Assembly: GCA_027943245.1 (NCBI GenBank)
Contig: JANDJZ010000517.1
Location: 1 to 35,158, forward strand
DNA: 35,158 nucleotides
Reading direction: 5' to 3'
DNA from: Acanthamoeba sp. SK_2022b
Lineage: Eukaryota > Discosea > Longamoebia > Acanthamoebidae
The notes below the pieces were generated by a model. That model did not search any database. It worked only from the letters and a program-made list of their open reading frames with translations, and was not told the origin of the DNA. Positions 6,988-14,197 of this stretch are shown here, one piece after another. How positions within the stretch are numbered: the stretch's first letter is position 1; every line of letters begins with the position of its first letter. A program made the position numbers and the translations under genes.

Positions 6988-7761
6988 ATGGATCTGACCT
7001 ATGCGCCCTTGCTGGCCTGGCTGTTGCTCGTCCATCTGCTGGCGGATTTTCCGCTGCAGCCGCTGAGTTGGGTGGAAGATAAAATCCAACATCGCGCACG
7101 TTCACGTTTTCTGGTGTTGCACGCGTTGCTGCACGGGGTGCTGGCCGCCTGGGTGGTGGCCGGTTTCGGCCTGCTGCACGGCGGGCTTTCCTCACTTCAG
7201 GTGCTGGCCAGCCTGCTGGTCATCGCCGTCAGCCACTACCTGATCGATCTGCTAAAAGTCACCGCGATGAGCCGCCTGAGCCCGGCCCGCAGTTTCCTGC
7301 TCGATCAGGGATTGCATCTGGCGGTGATCGCCTTGCTGTGGCTGGGGCTGACGCCGAACGCCGGTGAACTGCTTGCCGCACTGGGGCGGCAACTGGGGTG
7401 TTGGCAAACCGGCCTGGTGCTGGTGGCCTACAGCCTGATCTATCTGCCGATGAGCCTGTTGATCGGGCAGCTGCTGGCGCACTGGACGCCGCAAATGCCG
7501 CCTTCGGCCAAGGCCGACAACGACTCGCTGCTGCGCGCGGGCAAACAGATTGGCTATCTGGAGAGAACGCTGATCCTGACCTTTGTGCTGCTGGGGCAAA
7601 TCCCGGCGATCGGCTTTTTGCTGGCGGCCAAATCTATCTTCCGTTTCGGCGATCTGCGCCAGAGTGACGATAAGATGCGCACCGAGTATGTGCTGCTCGG
7701 CACGCTGTTTTCCTTCACGCTGACCATCATGCTTGGCCTGTTGGTCAACAAACTGCTGTAG
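6988..7761 (+). CDS. DUF3307 polytopic membrane protein, partner of the SatD-like gene
   Basis: The 257-aa product has about six hydrophobic segments (roughly residues 5-22, 44-62, 65-87, 104-122, 134-155 and 185-212, plus a C-terminal one at 235-255). Conserved-looking His/Asp pairs sit in or next to them: HLLADF, HALLH, SHYLIDLLK and DQGLH. This pattern resembles metal-dependent membrane hydrolases, but DUF3307 has no assigned function that I know. It is translationally linked to the SatD-like gene (2-bp gap). Pairing of a soluble sensor-like protein with a multi-pass membrane protein suggests one functional unit. Confidence 0.78.
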   Translation: MDLTYAPLLAWLLLVHLLADFPLQPLSWVEDKIQHRARSRFLVLHALLHGVLAAWVVAGFGLLHGGLSSLQVLASLLVIAVSHYLIDLLKVTAMSRLSPARSFLLDQGLHLAVIALLWLGLTPNAGELLAALGRQLGCWQTGLVLVAYSLIYLPMSLLIGQLLAHWTPQMPPSAKADNDSLLRAGKQIGYLERTLILTFVLLGQIPAIGFLLAAKSIFRFGDLRQSDDKMRTEYVLLGTLFSFTLTIMLGLLVNKLL

Positions 7762-7766
7762 GGGTG

Positions 7767-7790
7767 CGGGGGCGAAGAATTTCGCCCCCG
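7767..7790. terminator. Hairpin between convergent DUF3307 and mgtB genes
   Basis: The arms cgggggcgaa and ttcgcccccg form a perfect 10-bp stem with a 4-base loop. There is no strong T-run on either side, so termination may be weak or factor-assisted. It lies between the stop of the DUF3307 gene and the end of mgtB and could serve both strands. Confidence 0.6.
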
Positions 7791-7809
7791 AAGTGAACGC
7801 CGAGGCTGC

Positions 7810-10509
7810 TTAGAGCCACTCGCCGAAGCGGCGGATATAGAAACGCTTCATCAACTGCGCGACCACGCAGTAGCTGACCAGCGTAGCGGCCAACCACGGG
7901 AAGTATTCCCACGGCAGCGGCTGCAGGCCAACCAGGGCGCCGAGCGGCGAGAACGGAATGTAGATGCCGAGCGCCATCACCAACCCGGTGGTCAGCAACA
8001 CCGGCAGCGCCGCGGTGCTCTGAATGAACGGGATCTTCTGGGTGCGCAGCATATGCACCACCAGCGTTTGCGACAGCAGCCCCTCAATGAACCAGCCGGA
8101 TTGGAACAGCGCCTGGTGTTCCACGCTGTTGGCGGCGAACACGTACCACATCAGCGCATACGTCGTGATATCGAAGATTGACGAGGTCGGCCCAATCCAC
8201 AGCATAAAGCGCCCGATGTTTTTAGAGTCCCACTTGCGCGGCTTGCGCAGGAACTCTTTATCCATCTTGTCCCACGGCAGCGACAGCTGGGAAATATCGT
8301 ACATCAGGTTTTGAATCAACAGGTGGATCGCCAGCATCGGCAGGAACGGGATGAAGGCGCTGGCCACCAGCACCGAGAACACGTTGCCGAAGTTGGAGCT
8401 GGCGGTCATGTTCAGGTACTTGATGATATTGCCGAAGGTCTCGCGCCCTTTGATCACCCCCTCTTCCAGCACCATCAGGTTCTTTTCCAACAGGATGATG
8501 TCCGCCGATTCCTTGGCGATATCGGTGCCAGTGTCGACCGAAATGCCGACGTCGGCGTCGCGCAGCGCCGGCGCATCGTTGATGCCGTCGCCGAGGAAGC
8601 CGACGGTATGGCCGTTGGCCTGCAGCATTTTCAGCACCCGCGATTTTTGCAGCGGCGTCAGTTTGGTGAAGACCGTGCGCTGCTCCACTTCGCGCGCCAG
8701 CTCTTCGTCATCCATCTGTTCAATCTGCAGCCCGGAGAGCGGTTCACCCGGCTCCAGCCCAACGTCACGGCAAATCTTGCAGGTGATCACCGGGTTGTCG
8801 CCGGTCAGCACCTTCACCGTCACGCCGTTTTCCTGCAACGCGGCGATCGCCTGCTGCGCGCTCTCCTTCGGCGGATCGAGGAAGGTCAGCAGCCCTTGCA
8901 CCACCATGTCGCGCTCGTCGGCCACGCTCAGCGGGTCGGCCGGGCGTTGCGCATCCAGCTCGCGCGTCGCCAGCACCAGCACGCGGAAGCCGTCTTCGTT
9001 ATACTCGCGGGCCAGCGCCTGCAGCGCCGCACGGCGCGCGTCGTCCAGTTCCAGCGTCTTGTCGCCTTCACGCACGTGAGTGGCGATCTCCAGCATCTCC
9101 TCTACCGCGCCCTTACAGATCAGCTGCTGCTTGCCATTCTCATCCGCCACCACGATCGACAGACGGCGGCGCACGAAATCGAACGGCAGCTCATCCACCT
9201 TGCTGAAACGGCCCAGGGCTTCGATCCCCGGTTTGCCGCGACCGAAACGGATCACCGCCTGATCCATCAGGTTCTTCATGCCGCTCTGATGGAAGCTGTT
9301 CAGCCAGGCCAGGTGCAGCACCTCATTATCCCTGGCACCATTGACGTCGATGTGGTGCTCGAGAATGATACGGTCCTGGGTCAGGGTGCCGGTCTTGTCG
9401 GTGCAGAGCACGTCCATGGCGCCGAAGTTCTGAATGGCGTTCAGGCGCTTCACCACCACCTTGCGGCGCGACATGGCGATCGCCCCTTTCGCCAGGTTGG
9501 AGCTGACGATCATCGGCAGCATTTCCGGCGTCAGGCCGACCGCCACCGCCAGTGCGAACAGCGCCGCCTCGCTCCAGTCGCCTTTGGTGAAACCGTTGAT
9601 CAGCAACACCACCGGCACCATCACCAGCATGAAGCGAATCAGCAACCAGCTGACGCTGTTCACCCCGCGATCGAACGCGGTTTGCGCCCGCGAACCGACG
9701 ATCGACTTGGCCAGCGAGCCGAAGTAAGTGCGTCCGCCGGTCGCCACCACCACCGCCGTGGCGGTGCCGCTGGCGACGTTGGTGCCCATCAGGCAGATAT
9801 TGGAGAGCTCAAGCAGCGCGTTCTCGCTGGATACCTCCCCGTCGCTCGACTTCTGCGCCACGTTGCCCATCGCATCGTATTTCTCGATGGGGATCGCTTC
9901 GCCGGTCAAAATCGCCTGGCTGATGAACAGATCGCGCGAGGCGATAAGACGCACGTCGGCCGGCACCATGTCACCGGCGGAGAGCTGAATGATATCCCCC
10001 GGCACCAGTTCGCGGATTGGCACTTCCAGCGTCAGCGGATGCGCGCTGTAGCTGCTGCGGCGCAGCACCGTGGCGGTGGTGCGCACCATCGACTTCAACG
10101 CTTCCGCCGCTTTGTTGGTGCGGTATTCCTGCCAAAAACGCAGCAGCCCGCTCAACGTGACCATGGTCAGAATGATAATAACGCCGGTGAGTTCAGTTTC
10201 TTCACCGCTCTGGCGCGGCAGCCAATAATCGGTAAAGAAACTGATCGCAGCCAGCACCATCAGCACGAAGATAAACGGGTTGTTAAAGGCCTTGATCAGC
10301 TGAATCAAAGCATGCGGCGCCTTGTCGTGGGCGACCTGGTTGGCGCCGAACTGCTCCAGCCGCTCATCGGCGTCGTCCTGGGTCAAGCCGTTGCGGTTGC
10401 ACTTAAGGTTCGCCAGCGTTTGGGCGATGCTGTTGGTCGCCTCTTGCGCAATGGCGTAGGTCACCGCGTCTTTATCACGGCGACGCGTTCTTTCATTAAT
10501 CTGAGTCAT
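7810..10509 (-). CDS. mgtB: Mg2+-importing P-type ATPase MgtB
   Basis: The 899-aa protein is a P3-type ATPase that brings Mg2+ into the cytosol when it is scarce. The phosphorylation motif CTDKTGTLT has its Asp at residue 371. LTGEAIP in the actuator domain, KVLTGDNP in the nucleotide-binding domain and VGFLGDGINDAPALRDADVG in the hinge are all intact. Membrane helices cluster at about 80-125, 270-330 and the last 200 residues. The C-terminal third (for example ASAFIPFLPMLAIHLLIQNL) matches Salmonella MgtB as I remember it, and mgtC lies upstream as in the Salmonella mgtCB operon. The start ATG at 10509 has a modest ribosome site (AAGAGAA). A 243-bp gap with a mini-ORF and two hairpins separates it from mgtC. 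Confidence 0.96.
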   Translation of the reverse strand: MTQINERTRRRDKDAVTYAIAQEATNSIAQTLANLKCNRNGLTQDDADERLEQFGANQVAHDKAPHALIQLIKAFNNPFIFVLMVLAAISFFTDYWLPRQSGEETELTGVIIILTMVTLSGLLRFWQEYRTNKAAEALKSMVRTTATVLRRSSYSAHPLTLEVPIRELVPGDIIQLSAGDMVPADVRLIASRDLFISQAILTGEAIPIEKYDAMGNVAQKSSDGEVSSENALLELSNICLMGTNVASGTATAVVVATGGRTYFGSLAKSIVGSRAQTAFDRGVNSVSWLLIRFMLVMVPVVLLINGFTKGDWSEAALFALAVAVGLTPEMLPMIVSSNLAKGAIAMSRRKVVVKRLNAIQNFGAMDVLCTDKTGTLTQDRIILEHHIDVNGARDNEVLHLAWLNSFHQSGMKNLMDQAVIRFGRGKPGIEALGRFSKVDELPFDFVRRRLSIVVADENGKQQLICKGAVEEMLEIATHVREGDKTLELDDARRAALQALAREYNEDGFRVLVLATRELDAQRPADPLSVADERDMVVQGLLTFLDPPKESAQQAIAALQENGVTVKVLTGDNPVITCKICRDVGLEPGEPLSGLQIEQMDDEELAREVEQRTVFTKLTPLQKSRVLKMLQANGHTVGFLGDGINDAPALRDADVGISVDTGTDIAKESADIILLEKNLMVLEEGVIKGRETFGNIIKYLNMTASSNFGNVFSVLVASAFIPFLPMLAIHLLIQNLMYDISQLSLPWDKMDKEFLRKPRKWDSKNIGRFMLWIGPTSSIFDITTYALMWYVFAANSVEHQALFQSGWFIEGLLSQTLVVHMLRTQKIPFIQSTAALPVLLTTGLVMALGIYIPFSPLGALVGLQPLPWEYFPWLAATLVSYCVVAQLMKRFYIRRFGEWL

Positions 10510-10532
10510 AACGCTATTCTCTTATTTTCGTT

Positions 10533-10578
10533 CTGCGCACAGGGATATCCCGCCCGATAAACAGGTGACTGTGCGCAG
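10533..10578 (-). promoter_or_regulatory. Strong stem-loop just upstream of mgtB
   Basis: Perfect 10-bp arms ctgcgcacag (10533-10542) and ctgtgcgcag (10569-10578) enclose a 26-nt loop. In the mRNA it lies between the end of the 16-codon ORF (10616) and the mgtB start (10509), where ribosome position or transcript folding could control mgtB. There is no T-run, so it is not a simple terminator. Confidence 0.65.
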
Positions 10579-10615
10579 AGTGGAATTTTTTAATTAGCGT
10601 GACTGAATAGCGTGA

Positions 10616-10666
10616 TTACCCTGTCAGCCACGCAGAAATCATTTCCCTTCCGGGGTCATCGTCCAT
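10616..10666 (-). CDS. 16-codon leader ORF of mgtB beginning Met-Asp-Asp-Asp-Pro
   Basis: The peptide is MDDDPGREMISAWLTG. Its ATG follows a perfect Shine-Dalgarno sequence AAGGAGG (10671-10677 on the minus strand) with a 4-nt spacer, the best ribosome site in the neighbourhood. It sits in the mgtC-mgtB gap with a hairpin on each side. Early runs of acidic residues with proline are known to destabilise translating ribosomes when Mg2+ is low; E. coli MgtL (N-terminal Glu-Pro-Asp-Pro) uses this to switch on mgtA. I infer an analogous Mg2+-sensing leader peptide for mgtB. Without expression data it remains a candidate. Confidence 0.65.
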   Translation of the reverse strand: MDDDPGREMISAWLTG

Positions 10667-10688
10667 AACGCCTCCTTAATGTTCCGCG

Positions 10689-10710
10689 TTATTCAGGCGT
10701 GCCTGAATAA
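10689..10710 (-). promoter_or_regulatory. Perfect hairpin upstream of the mgtB leader ORF
   Basis: The arms ttattcaggc (10689-10698) and gcctgaataa (10701-10710) are perfect inverted repeats with a 2-bp centre, extended by gttc/gaac at 10681-10684 and 10715-10718. It lies between the mgtC stop (10753) and the ribosome site of the leader ORF (10671-10677). It could protect the upstream mRNA end, pause RNA polymerase or pair alternatively with the leader. No T-run follows. Confidence 0.6.
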
Positions 10711-10752
10711 ACCTGAACATATAATCAAGTTAGTAAATATTTATATAATTAA

Positions 10753-11451
10753 TCAGACCGGTAATTCAGACGCGACGCGCCAGCGAACGGCACTCACGCT
10801 TTTTTCCAGGCTGACGCGGCAGACAATACCCTCAATTTCTTTTTGCGCAGCCGGCGTAGCGGTAATTTCCGCGCACACTTCCAATTGCCCCGGGCTGGAA
10901 ATATCGGCGCTGCGCAAGGACTGCAGCCGCAAGGCGACGCCGTTCAGCGCCTGCAGAATCAGGGTGCGCACCAGAATTTCATCCTGTTCGCCGCAGGTCA
11001 CCTGAATGCGATAGCACAGTTCCAGATCGGTCGCCTGCTGGTGCGGCTGCAGGTTGATGCGCTGCGCGGCTTCGCGCAGCAGGATATTGGCGCACAGGAT
11101 CACCAGCGTGGCGACCACCGCATCCCAATGCTGGCCCAGGCCGCACAGGACGCCGATCCCCGCCGAACACCACAGCGTGGCGGCGGTGTTGAGGCCGCGA
11201 ATGTTCAGCCCTTCCCGCATGATAACGCCGGCGCCGAGGAAGCCGATACCCGAGACAATCTGCGCGGCCACGCGGCCGGCGCTGGCCGGATCGGTGGACA
11301 TGGAGCTGAGAATAAAGACCGCCGCGCCGGTCGCTACCAGCGCATTGGTGCGCAGGCCGGCCATACGTTGGCGCCACTGGCGCTCGGCGCCAATCACCGC
11401 GCCCAGGCACATTGCCAGCAATAAATTTAAAACGAAAGGAGTCATAGCCAT
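10753..11451 (-). CDS. mgtC: MgtC, inner-membrane low-Mg2+ adaptation protein
   Basis: MgtC supports growth at low Mg2+ and, in intracellular pathogens, survival in macrophages; it inhibits the F1Fo ATP synthase in Salmonella. The 232-aa product has the hallmark stretch LGAVIGAERQWRQRMAGLRT (residues about 17-36), then ALVATGAAVFILSS, a helix with GIGFLGAGVIMREG, and TAATLWCSAGIGVLCGLG, so about five N-terminal membrane segments. An ACT-like soluble domain covers about residues 145-232. The N-terminal two thirds are nearly the same as Salmonella MgtC from memory, while the C-terminal domain diverges. AAGGGGA precedes the ATG at 11451; an ATG two codons later is an alternative. It is followed by mgtB on the same strand. 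Confidence 0.95.
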   Translation of the reverse strand: MAMTPFVLNLLLAMCLGAVIGAERQWRQRMAGLRTNALVATGAAVFILSSMSTDPASAGRVAAQIVSGIGFLGAGVIMREGLNIRGLNTAATLWCSAGIGVLCGLGQHWDAVVATLVILCANILLREAAQRINLQPHQQATDLELCYRIQVTCGEQDEILVRTLILQALNGVALRLQSLRSADISSPGQLEVCAEITATPAAQKEIEGIVCRVSLEKSVSAVRWRVASELPV

Positions 11452-11789
11452 GACTGTCCCCTTAATTAACCGCAGGAGATAAAATCATGTGCTGTTTAGC
11501 ACACGCAAAGTCGCGCCGAAAATAAATCAGCGAATCAGCGTGCTGTGCCTGGAGGGAAAAGGCTGTGGCTGCAGAATACCATAATAACGTCCAACTCAAT
11601 TCACCTGAAACCGTCAGGCCTCAGGACACGTTTTTTATTCGGGTATGCACAGCTCAGGAATAACTGGAGAGGGGTGCTGCCCGCCGATAACGGCAAGCAA
11701 CAAATCAGAAGAGAATTGGTCAGCTTGCCTTATTTGTTTTATTACAACTACAACTGTCCAATTGGGTTTCTCCACCGAAATTTTGGCTG
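11452..11789 (-). promoter_or_regulatory. Long mgtC mRNA leader
   Basis: About 330 nt lie between the candidate promoter and mgtC, close to the length of the Salmonella mgtC leader, which senses ATP and charged tRNA-Pro through two mini-ORFs. Here the leader holds a Pro-Pro mini-ORF (11535-11582). Another open frame starts at a GTG at 11775 and ends at 11635 with several Pro codons but no ribosome site. A stem-loop lies at 11488-11503 (arms tgtgct/agcaca) followed by a U-rich stretch 37 nt before mgtC. The architecture parallels Salmonella; the mechanism is inferred. Confidence 0.5.
11535..11582 (-). CDS. 15-codon leader ORF with Pro-Pro (mgtP-like candidate)
   Basis: The ORF would encode MVFCSHSLFPPGTAR. 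Consecutive proline codons in a leader peptide slow ribosomes when proline or charged tRNA-Pro is short, which is the logic of the Salmonella mgtP leader. The ribosome site is weak (TTGGACG, about 9 nt upstream). It ends 32 nt before the stem-loop at 11488-11503. There is no sequence evidence beyond position and the prolines. Confidence 0.4.
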   Translation of the reverse strand: MVFCSHSLFPPGTAR

Positions 11790-11818
11790 AGTATAGTGAC
11801 GTCAGGTAATGAAGTAAA
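11790..11818 (-). promoter_or_regulatory. Candidate mgtC promoter
   Basis: On the minus strand, TTTACT (11818-11813) and TATACT (11795-11790) are spaced by 17 bp. The -10 element is strong and the -35 weak, as expected for an activator-dependent promoter. The PhoP box at 11830-11846 begins 11 bp upstream of the -35. Confidence 0.5.
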
Positions 11819-11829
11819 GGCTAATTTAT

Positions 11830-11846
11830 TAAACGAAAAATAAACT
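11830..11846 (-). promoter_or_regulatory. PhoP box upstream of mgtC
   Basis: On the minus strand the sequence reads AGTTTA-TTTTT-CGTTTA, two direct GTTTA half-sites 11 bp apart, which is the PhoP consensus layout (T/G)GTTTA-N5-(T/G)GTTTA. PhoP/PhoQ control of mgtCB is established in Salmonella, so low-Mg2+ induction is expected here. Confidence 0.75.
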
Positions 11847-11952
11847 GGAATACCGCGATCATATTTCGATGTCACAAATAGGCAGCGACAACGTTGGGCG
11901 CCAGTGCGCTTATCGGTAAACTGTCCTCCTTCATCTTTCAAGGACGCCCCCG

Positions 11953-14136
11953 ATGAAACACCGGCTTTCTCCGCTCGCGCTCGCGCTGCTCGTCAGCTTT
12001 CCCGCCGATGCCCTGCTGCTGCAGCAAGGCGACGCGCAGTTTGAACTCGATCCCGCCACGCTGCGCGTTGCCGCCGGCGCTGTGCCGGTCAATCTGGCGC
12101 AGCCCGCGCAACCGGTGGCGGATCTCACTGCGTCGCCACAACGCGCCAGCTGGCGCTGGCCACAGAGCGCGGTCAAGGTTAGCGCCAGGCTGGAGGACGG
12201 CGATCTGCGCCTGAGCTTCAGCAGCGACCGGCCACAGCTTCTGAACTGGTACCGCCTGCCGCCGCAGGCGGAAACGCTGTTGCTGCCGATCGGCGAAGGC
12301 AGCCGCATTCCGCTCGACGACGCGGTCTGGCGCCATTACCTGACGGCGGAAATGACGCCGCTGGATACCAACTGGGATCTGAAGCTGCCGCTGTGGAGCC
12401 AGCAATACCAGGGCAAGGTCTACAGCTGGCTGATGTTGACGCCGTTCAGCAACCGGGTCACCTTCGCCGCCGCGCAGGAAAAGCTGGAGATGCGCGCCGG
12501 GCATCAGTTCAACCGCTTCAACCAACAGCAGGCATTCGAGGTGCTGCTGCACGTCGGCGACACCCCGCTGTCCGGCGCCCGCCGCTACCGCGACTATTTG
12601 CAACAAAGCGGCCAGTTCAGCAGCCTGCGCGAGAAGATAAAGCAGGCGCCCGAAGGCGAAAAGCTGATCGGTGCCACCCATGTCTACCTGTGGGGCGACA
12701 AACTGCTGGCGGCGGAAGACGTCAAAGATTGGCCGGGGTTGCTGCACTACCTTGCCTCTCCGGCCGCCGCCGGGCTGCGGCAACAAATGGATGCCGAGAG
12801 CAGAAAGCTCCTGCTGCAGTTGGCGGGCAAAACACCGGAGGGCTGGCAGCAACAGCCCCTGATCGACGGCATCAACCAGGCGTTGACGGCGCAAATTCCG
12901 CTGGGCGCCACGCCGGATGACGCCGATTTTCTGCAGGCACAGCAGCGCCAGGCCGCTGCGGTGCGGGAGCGGGCACAGCAAGAGCTGGGGCGTTGGTTAA
13001 CCCCGGTGGACCGTTGGGGGCAAGGGCTGGCCAAACCGGTGATCGATGCGCTGCGCCAGGCGGGTTTGCCGCGCCTGTGGTTGGGCACCGATAACTGGAC
13101 CGCCGCCTTCCTGCACCCGCAGGCGGTAACCGCCGCCAAAGCGGCCGGCTATCTGATCGCCAGCTACGACTCCTACGATACCGCCATTCCACGCGGCGTG
13201 AACGACAGCTGGCTCACCGCGCAACTGCCGACGACGCTGCGGGAAACCTGCGCCATCGTGCGCGCCGACGGCAGCAAGAAACCCGGCTTCGGCAAACAGG
13301 GTTACTACCTCAATCCGGGCTGCGTCCTGCCCTATTCTCAACGGCGCATGCGCGAGTTGGTGCAACTGGCCGGGTTGAACAGCCTGTTTCTCGACGTGGA
13401 CGGCACCGGCATGGTCTCCGACGACTATCAGCCCGACCACCCGACCGGCGCGGCGCAAATGGCCGAAGCGCGCAACGCCAGGCTGGCCTGGTTCAGTGCC
13501 ACCCTTAAGCTGCCGCTCGGCTCGGAGGACGGCAATGCGGTGACCGCCCGCAGCCTGATGTTCGCCCACGGCATGGAAACCTGGGGATTCGGCTGGGGCG
13601 ATAAACAGATGAATCAGGATAAATCCTCGCCCTATTATCTCGGCGCCTGGTGGCCCAACGCCCAACCGGCATTTTTCTTCCGCCCCGCCAAGGTGAAACA
13701 GCCCTACCGCACCGTCGAATTCGATCCGCGTTACCGCCTGCCGCTGTACCAGGCCGTTTTCCACGATGCGATCGTCAGCAGCCACCACTGGAATTACGAC
13801 AATCTGAAGTTTAGCGACGTTCAGACCACCCGCAGTCTGCTCAGCCAGCTGTACAACACTGCGCCGATGTTCCATCTGAGCCGCGCCACCCTGGCGGCCC
13901 GCCTGCCGGCGATCAAACGCGCCGACGCCGCCTTCCGGCCGCTGCATCAGGCCCTGTGGGACAAAGCGCTGACCGACTTCCGCTGGCTCGATCGGGACGG
14001 CTGGGTGCAACAGACGACGTTTAGCGACGGGTCGACGCTGACCGCCAACTTCAGCGCGCAGCCGTTCGCCGGCGTAGCGGCCCACAGCCTACGTGCCAAG
14101 CTGGCCGACGGCCGCACGTTCGACGTTGCGCCTTAG
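11953..14136 (+). CDS. Secreted glycoside hydrolase, GH101/GH129-like
   Basis: The 727-aa protein has a Sec signal peptide (HRLSPLALALLVSFPADA, cut near residue 20) and should act outside the cytosol. Residues about 25-215 look like a beta-sandwich N-terminal domain. The centre resembles a TIM barrel, with SLFLDVDGTG at 477-486 (D481 and D483 as candidate catalytic acids), preceded by LWLGTDNWTAAF and followed by GMETWGFGWGDKQMN and AIVSSHHWNYDN. These features recall the clan of alpha-N-acetylgalactosaminidases (GH101/GH129), which remove GalNAc sugars from glycoproteins. The assignment to the clan is moderate and the substrate is a guess. AAGGA lies before the ATG. No sugar transport genes are adjacent. 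Confidence 0.6.
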   Translation: MKHRLSPLALALLVSFPADALLLQQGDAQFELDPATLRVAAGAVPVNLAQPAQPVADLTASPQRASWRWPQSAVKVSARLEDGDLRLSFSSDRPQLLNWYRLPPQAETLLLPIGEGSRIPLDDAVWRHYLTAEMTPLDTNWDLKLPLWSQQYQGKVYSWLMLTPFSNRVTFAAAQEKLEMRAGHQFNRFNQQQAFEVLLHVGDTPLSGARRYRDYLQQSGQFSSLREKIKQAPEGEKLIGATHVYLWGDKLLAAEDVKDWPGLLHYLASPAAAGLRQQMDAESRKLLLQLAGKTPEGWQQQPLIDGINQALTAQIPLGATPDDADFLQAQQRQAAAVRERAQQELGRWLTPVDRWGQGLAKPVIDALRQAGLPRLWLGTDNWTAAFLHPQAVTAAKAAGYLIASYDSYDTAIPRGVNDSWLTAQLPTTLRETCAIVRADGSKKPGFGKQGYYLNPGCVLPYSQRRMRELVQLAGLNSLFLDVDGTGMVSDDYQPDHPTGAAQMAEARNARLAWFSATLKLPLGSEDGNAVTARSLMFAHGMETWGFGWGDKQMNQDKSSPYYLGAWWPNAQPAFFFRPAKVKQPYRTVEFDPRYRLPLYQAVFHDAIVSSHHWNYDNLKFSDVQTTRSLLSQLYNTAPMFHLSRATLAARLPAIKRADAAFRPLHQALWDKALTDFRWLDRDGWVQQTTFSDGSTLTANFSAQPFAGVAAHSLRAKLADGRTFDVAP

Positions 14137-14197
14137 CAAGGCCGCCGGCGGTGGGCTACGCTAGGCTATATTTCCGACGACCCGCAAGGAGTGGCCA

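Noticed and set aside
7762..7809. mgtR-like peptide downstream of mgtB
   Set aside because: Salmonella encodes MgtR after mgtB, but only 48 bp lie between mgtB and the next gene here, with no short hydrophobic ORF.
8311..10560. 749-codon open frame on the plus strand
   Set aside because: It is the antisense of mgtB, an obvious P-type ATPase gene; His/Gln/Arg-rich composition and no ribosome site show that it is a codon-bias artefact of GC-rich DNA.
11720..11941. 73-codon minus-strand frame across the PhoP box
   Set aside because: It covers the promoter and PhoP box of mgtC, has no clear ribosome site and no recognisable product.
11938..14085. Long minus-strand open frames opposite the glycoside hydrolase
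   Set aside because: These are mirror frames of a coherent secreted protein gene with signal peptide and ribosome site; no independent motifs.
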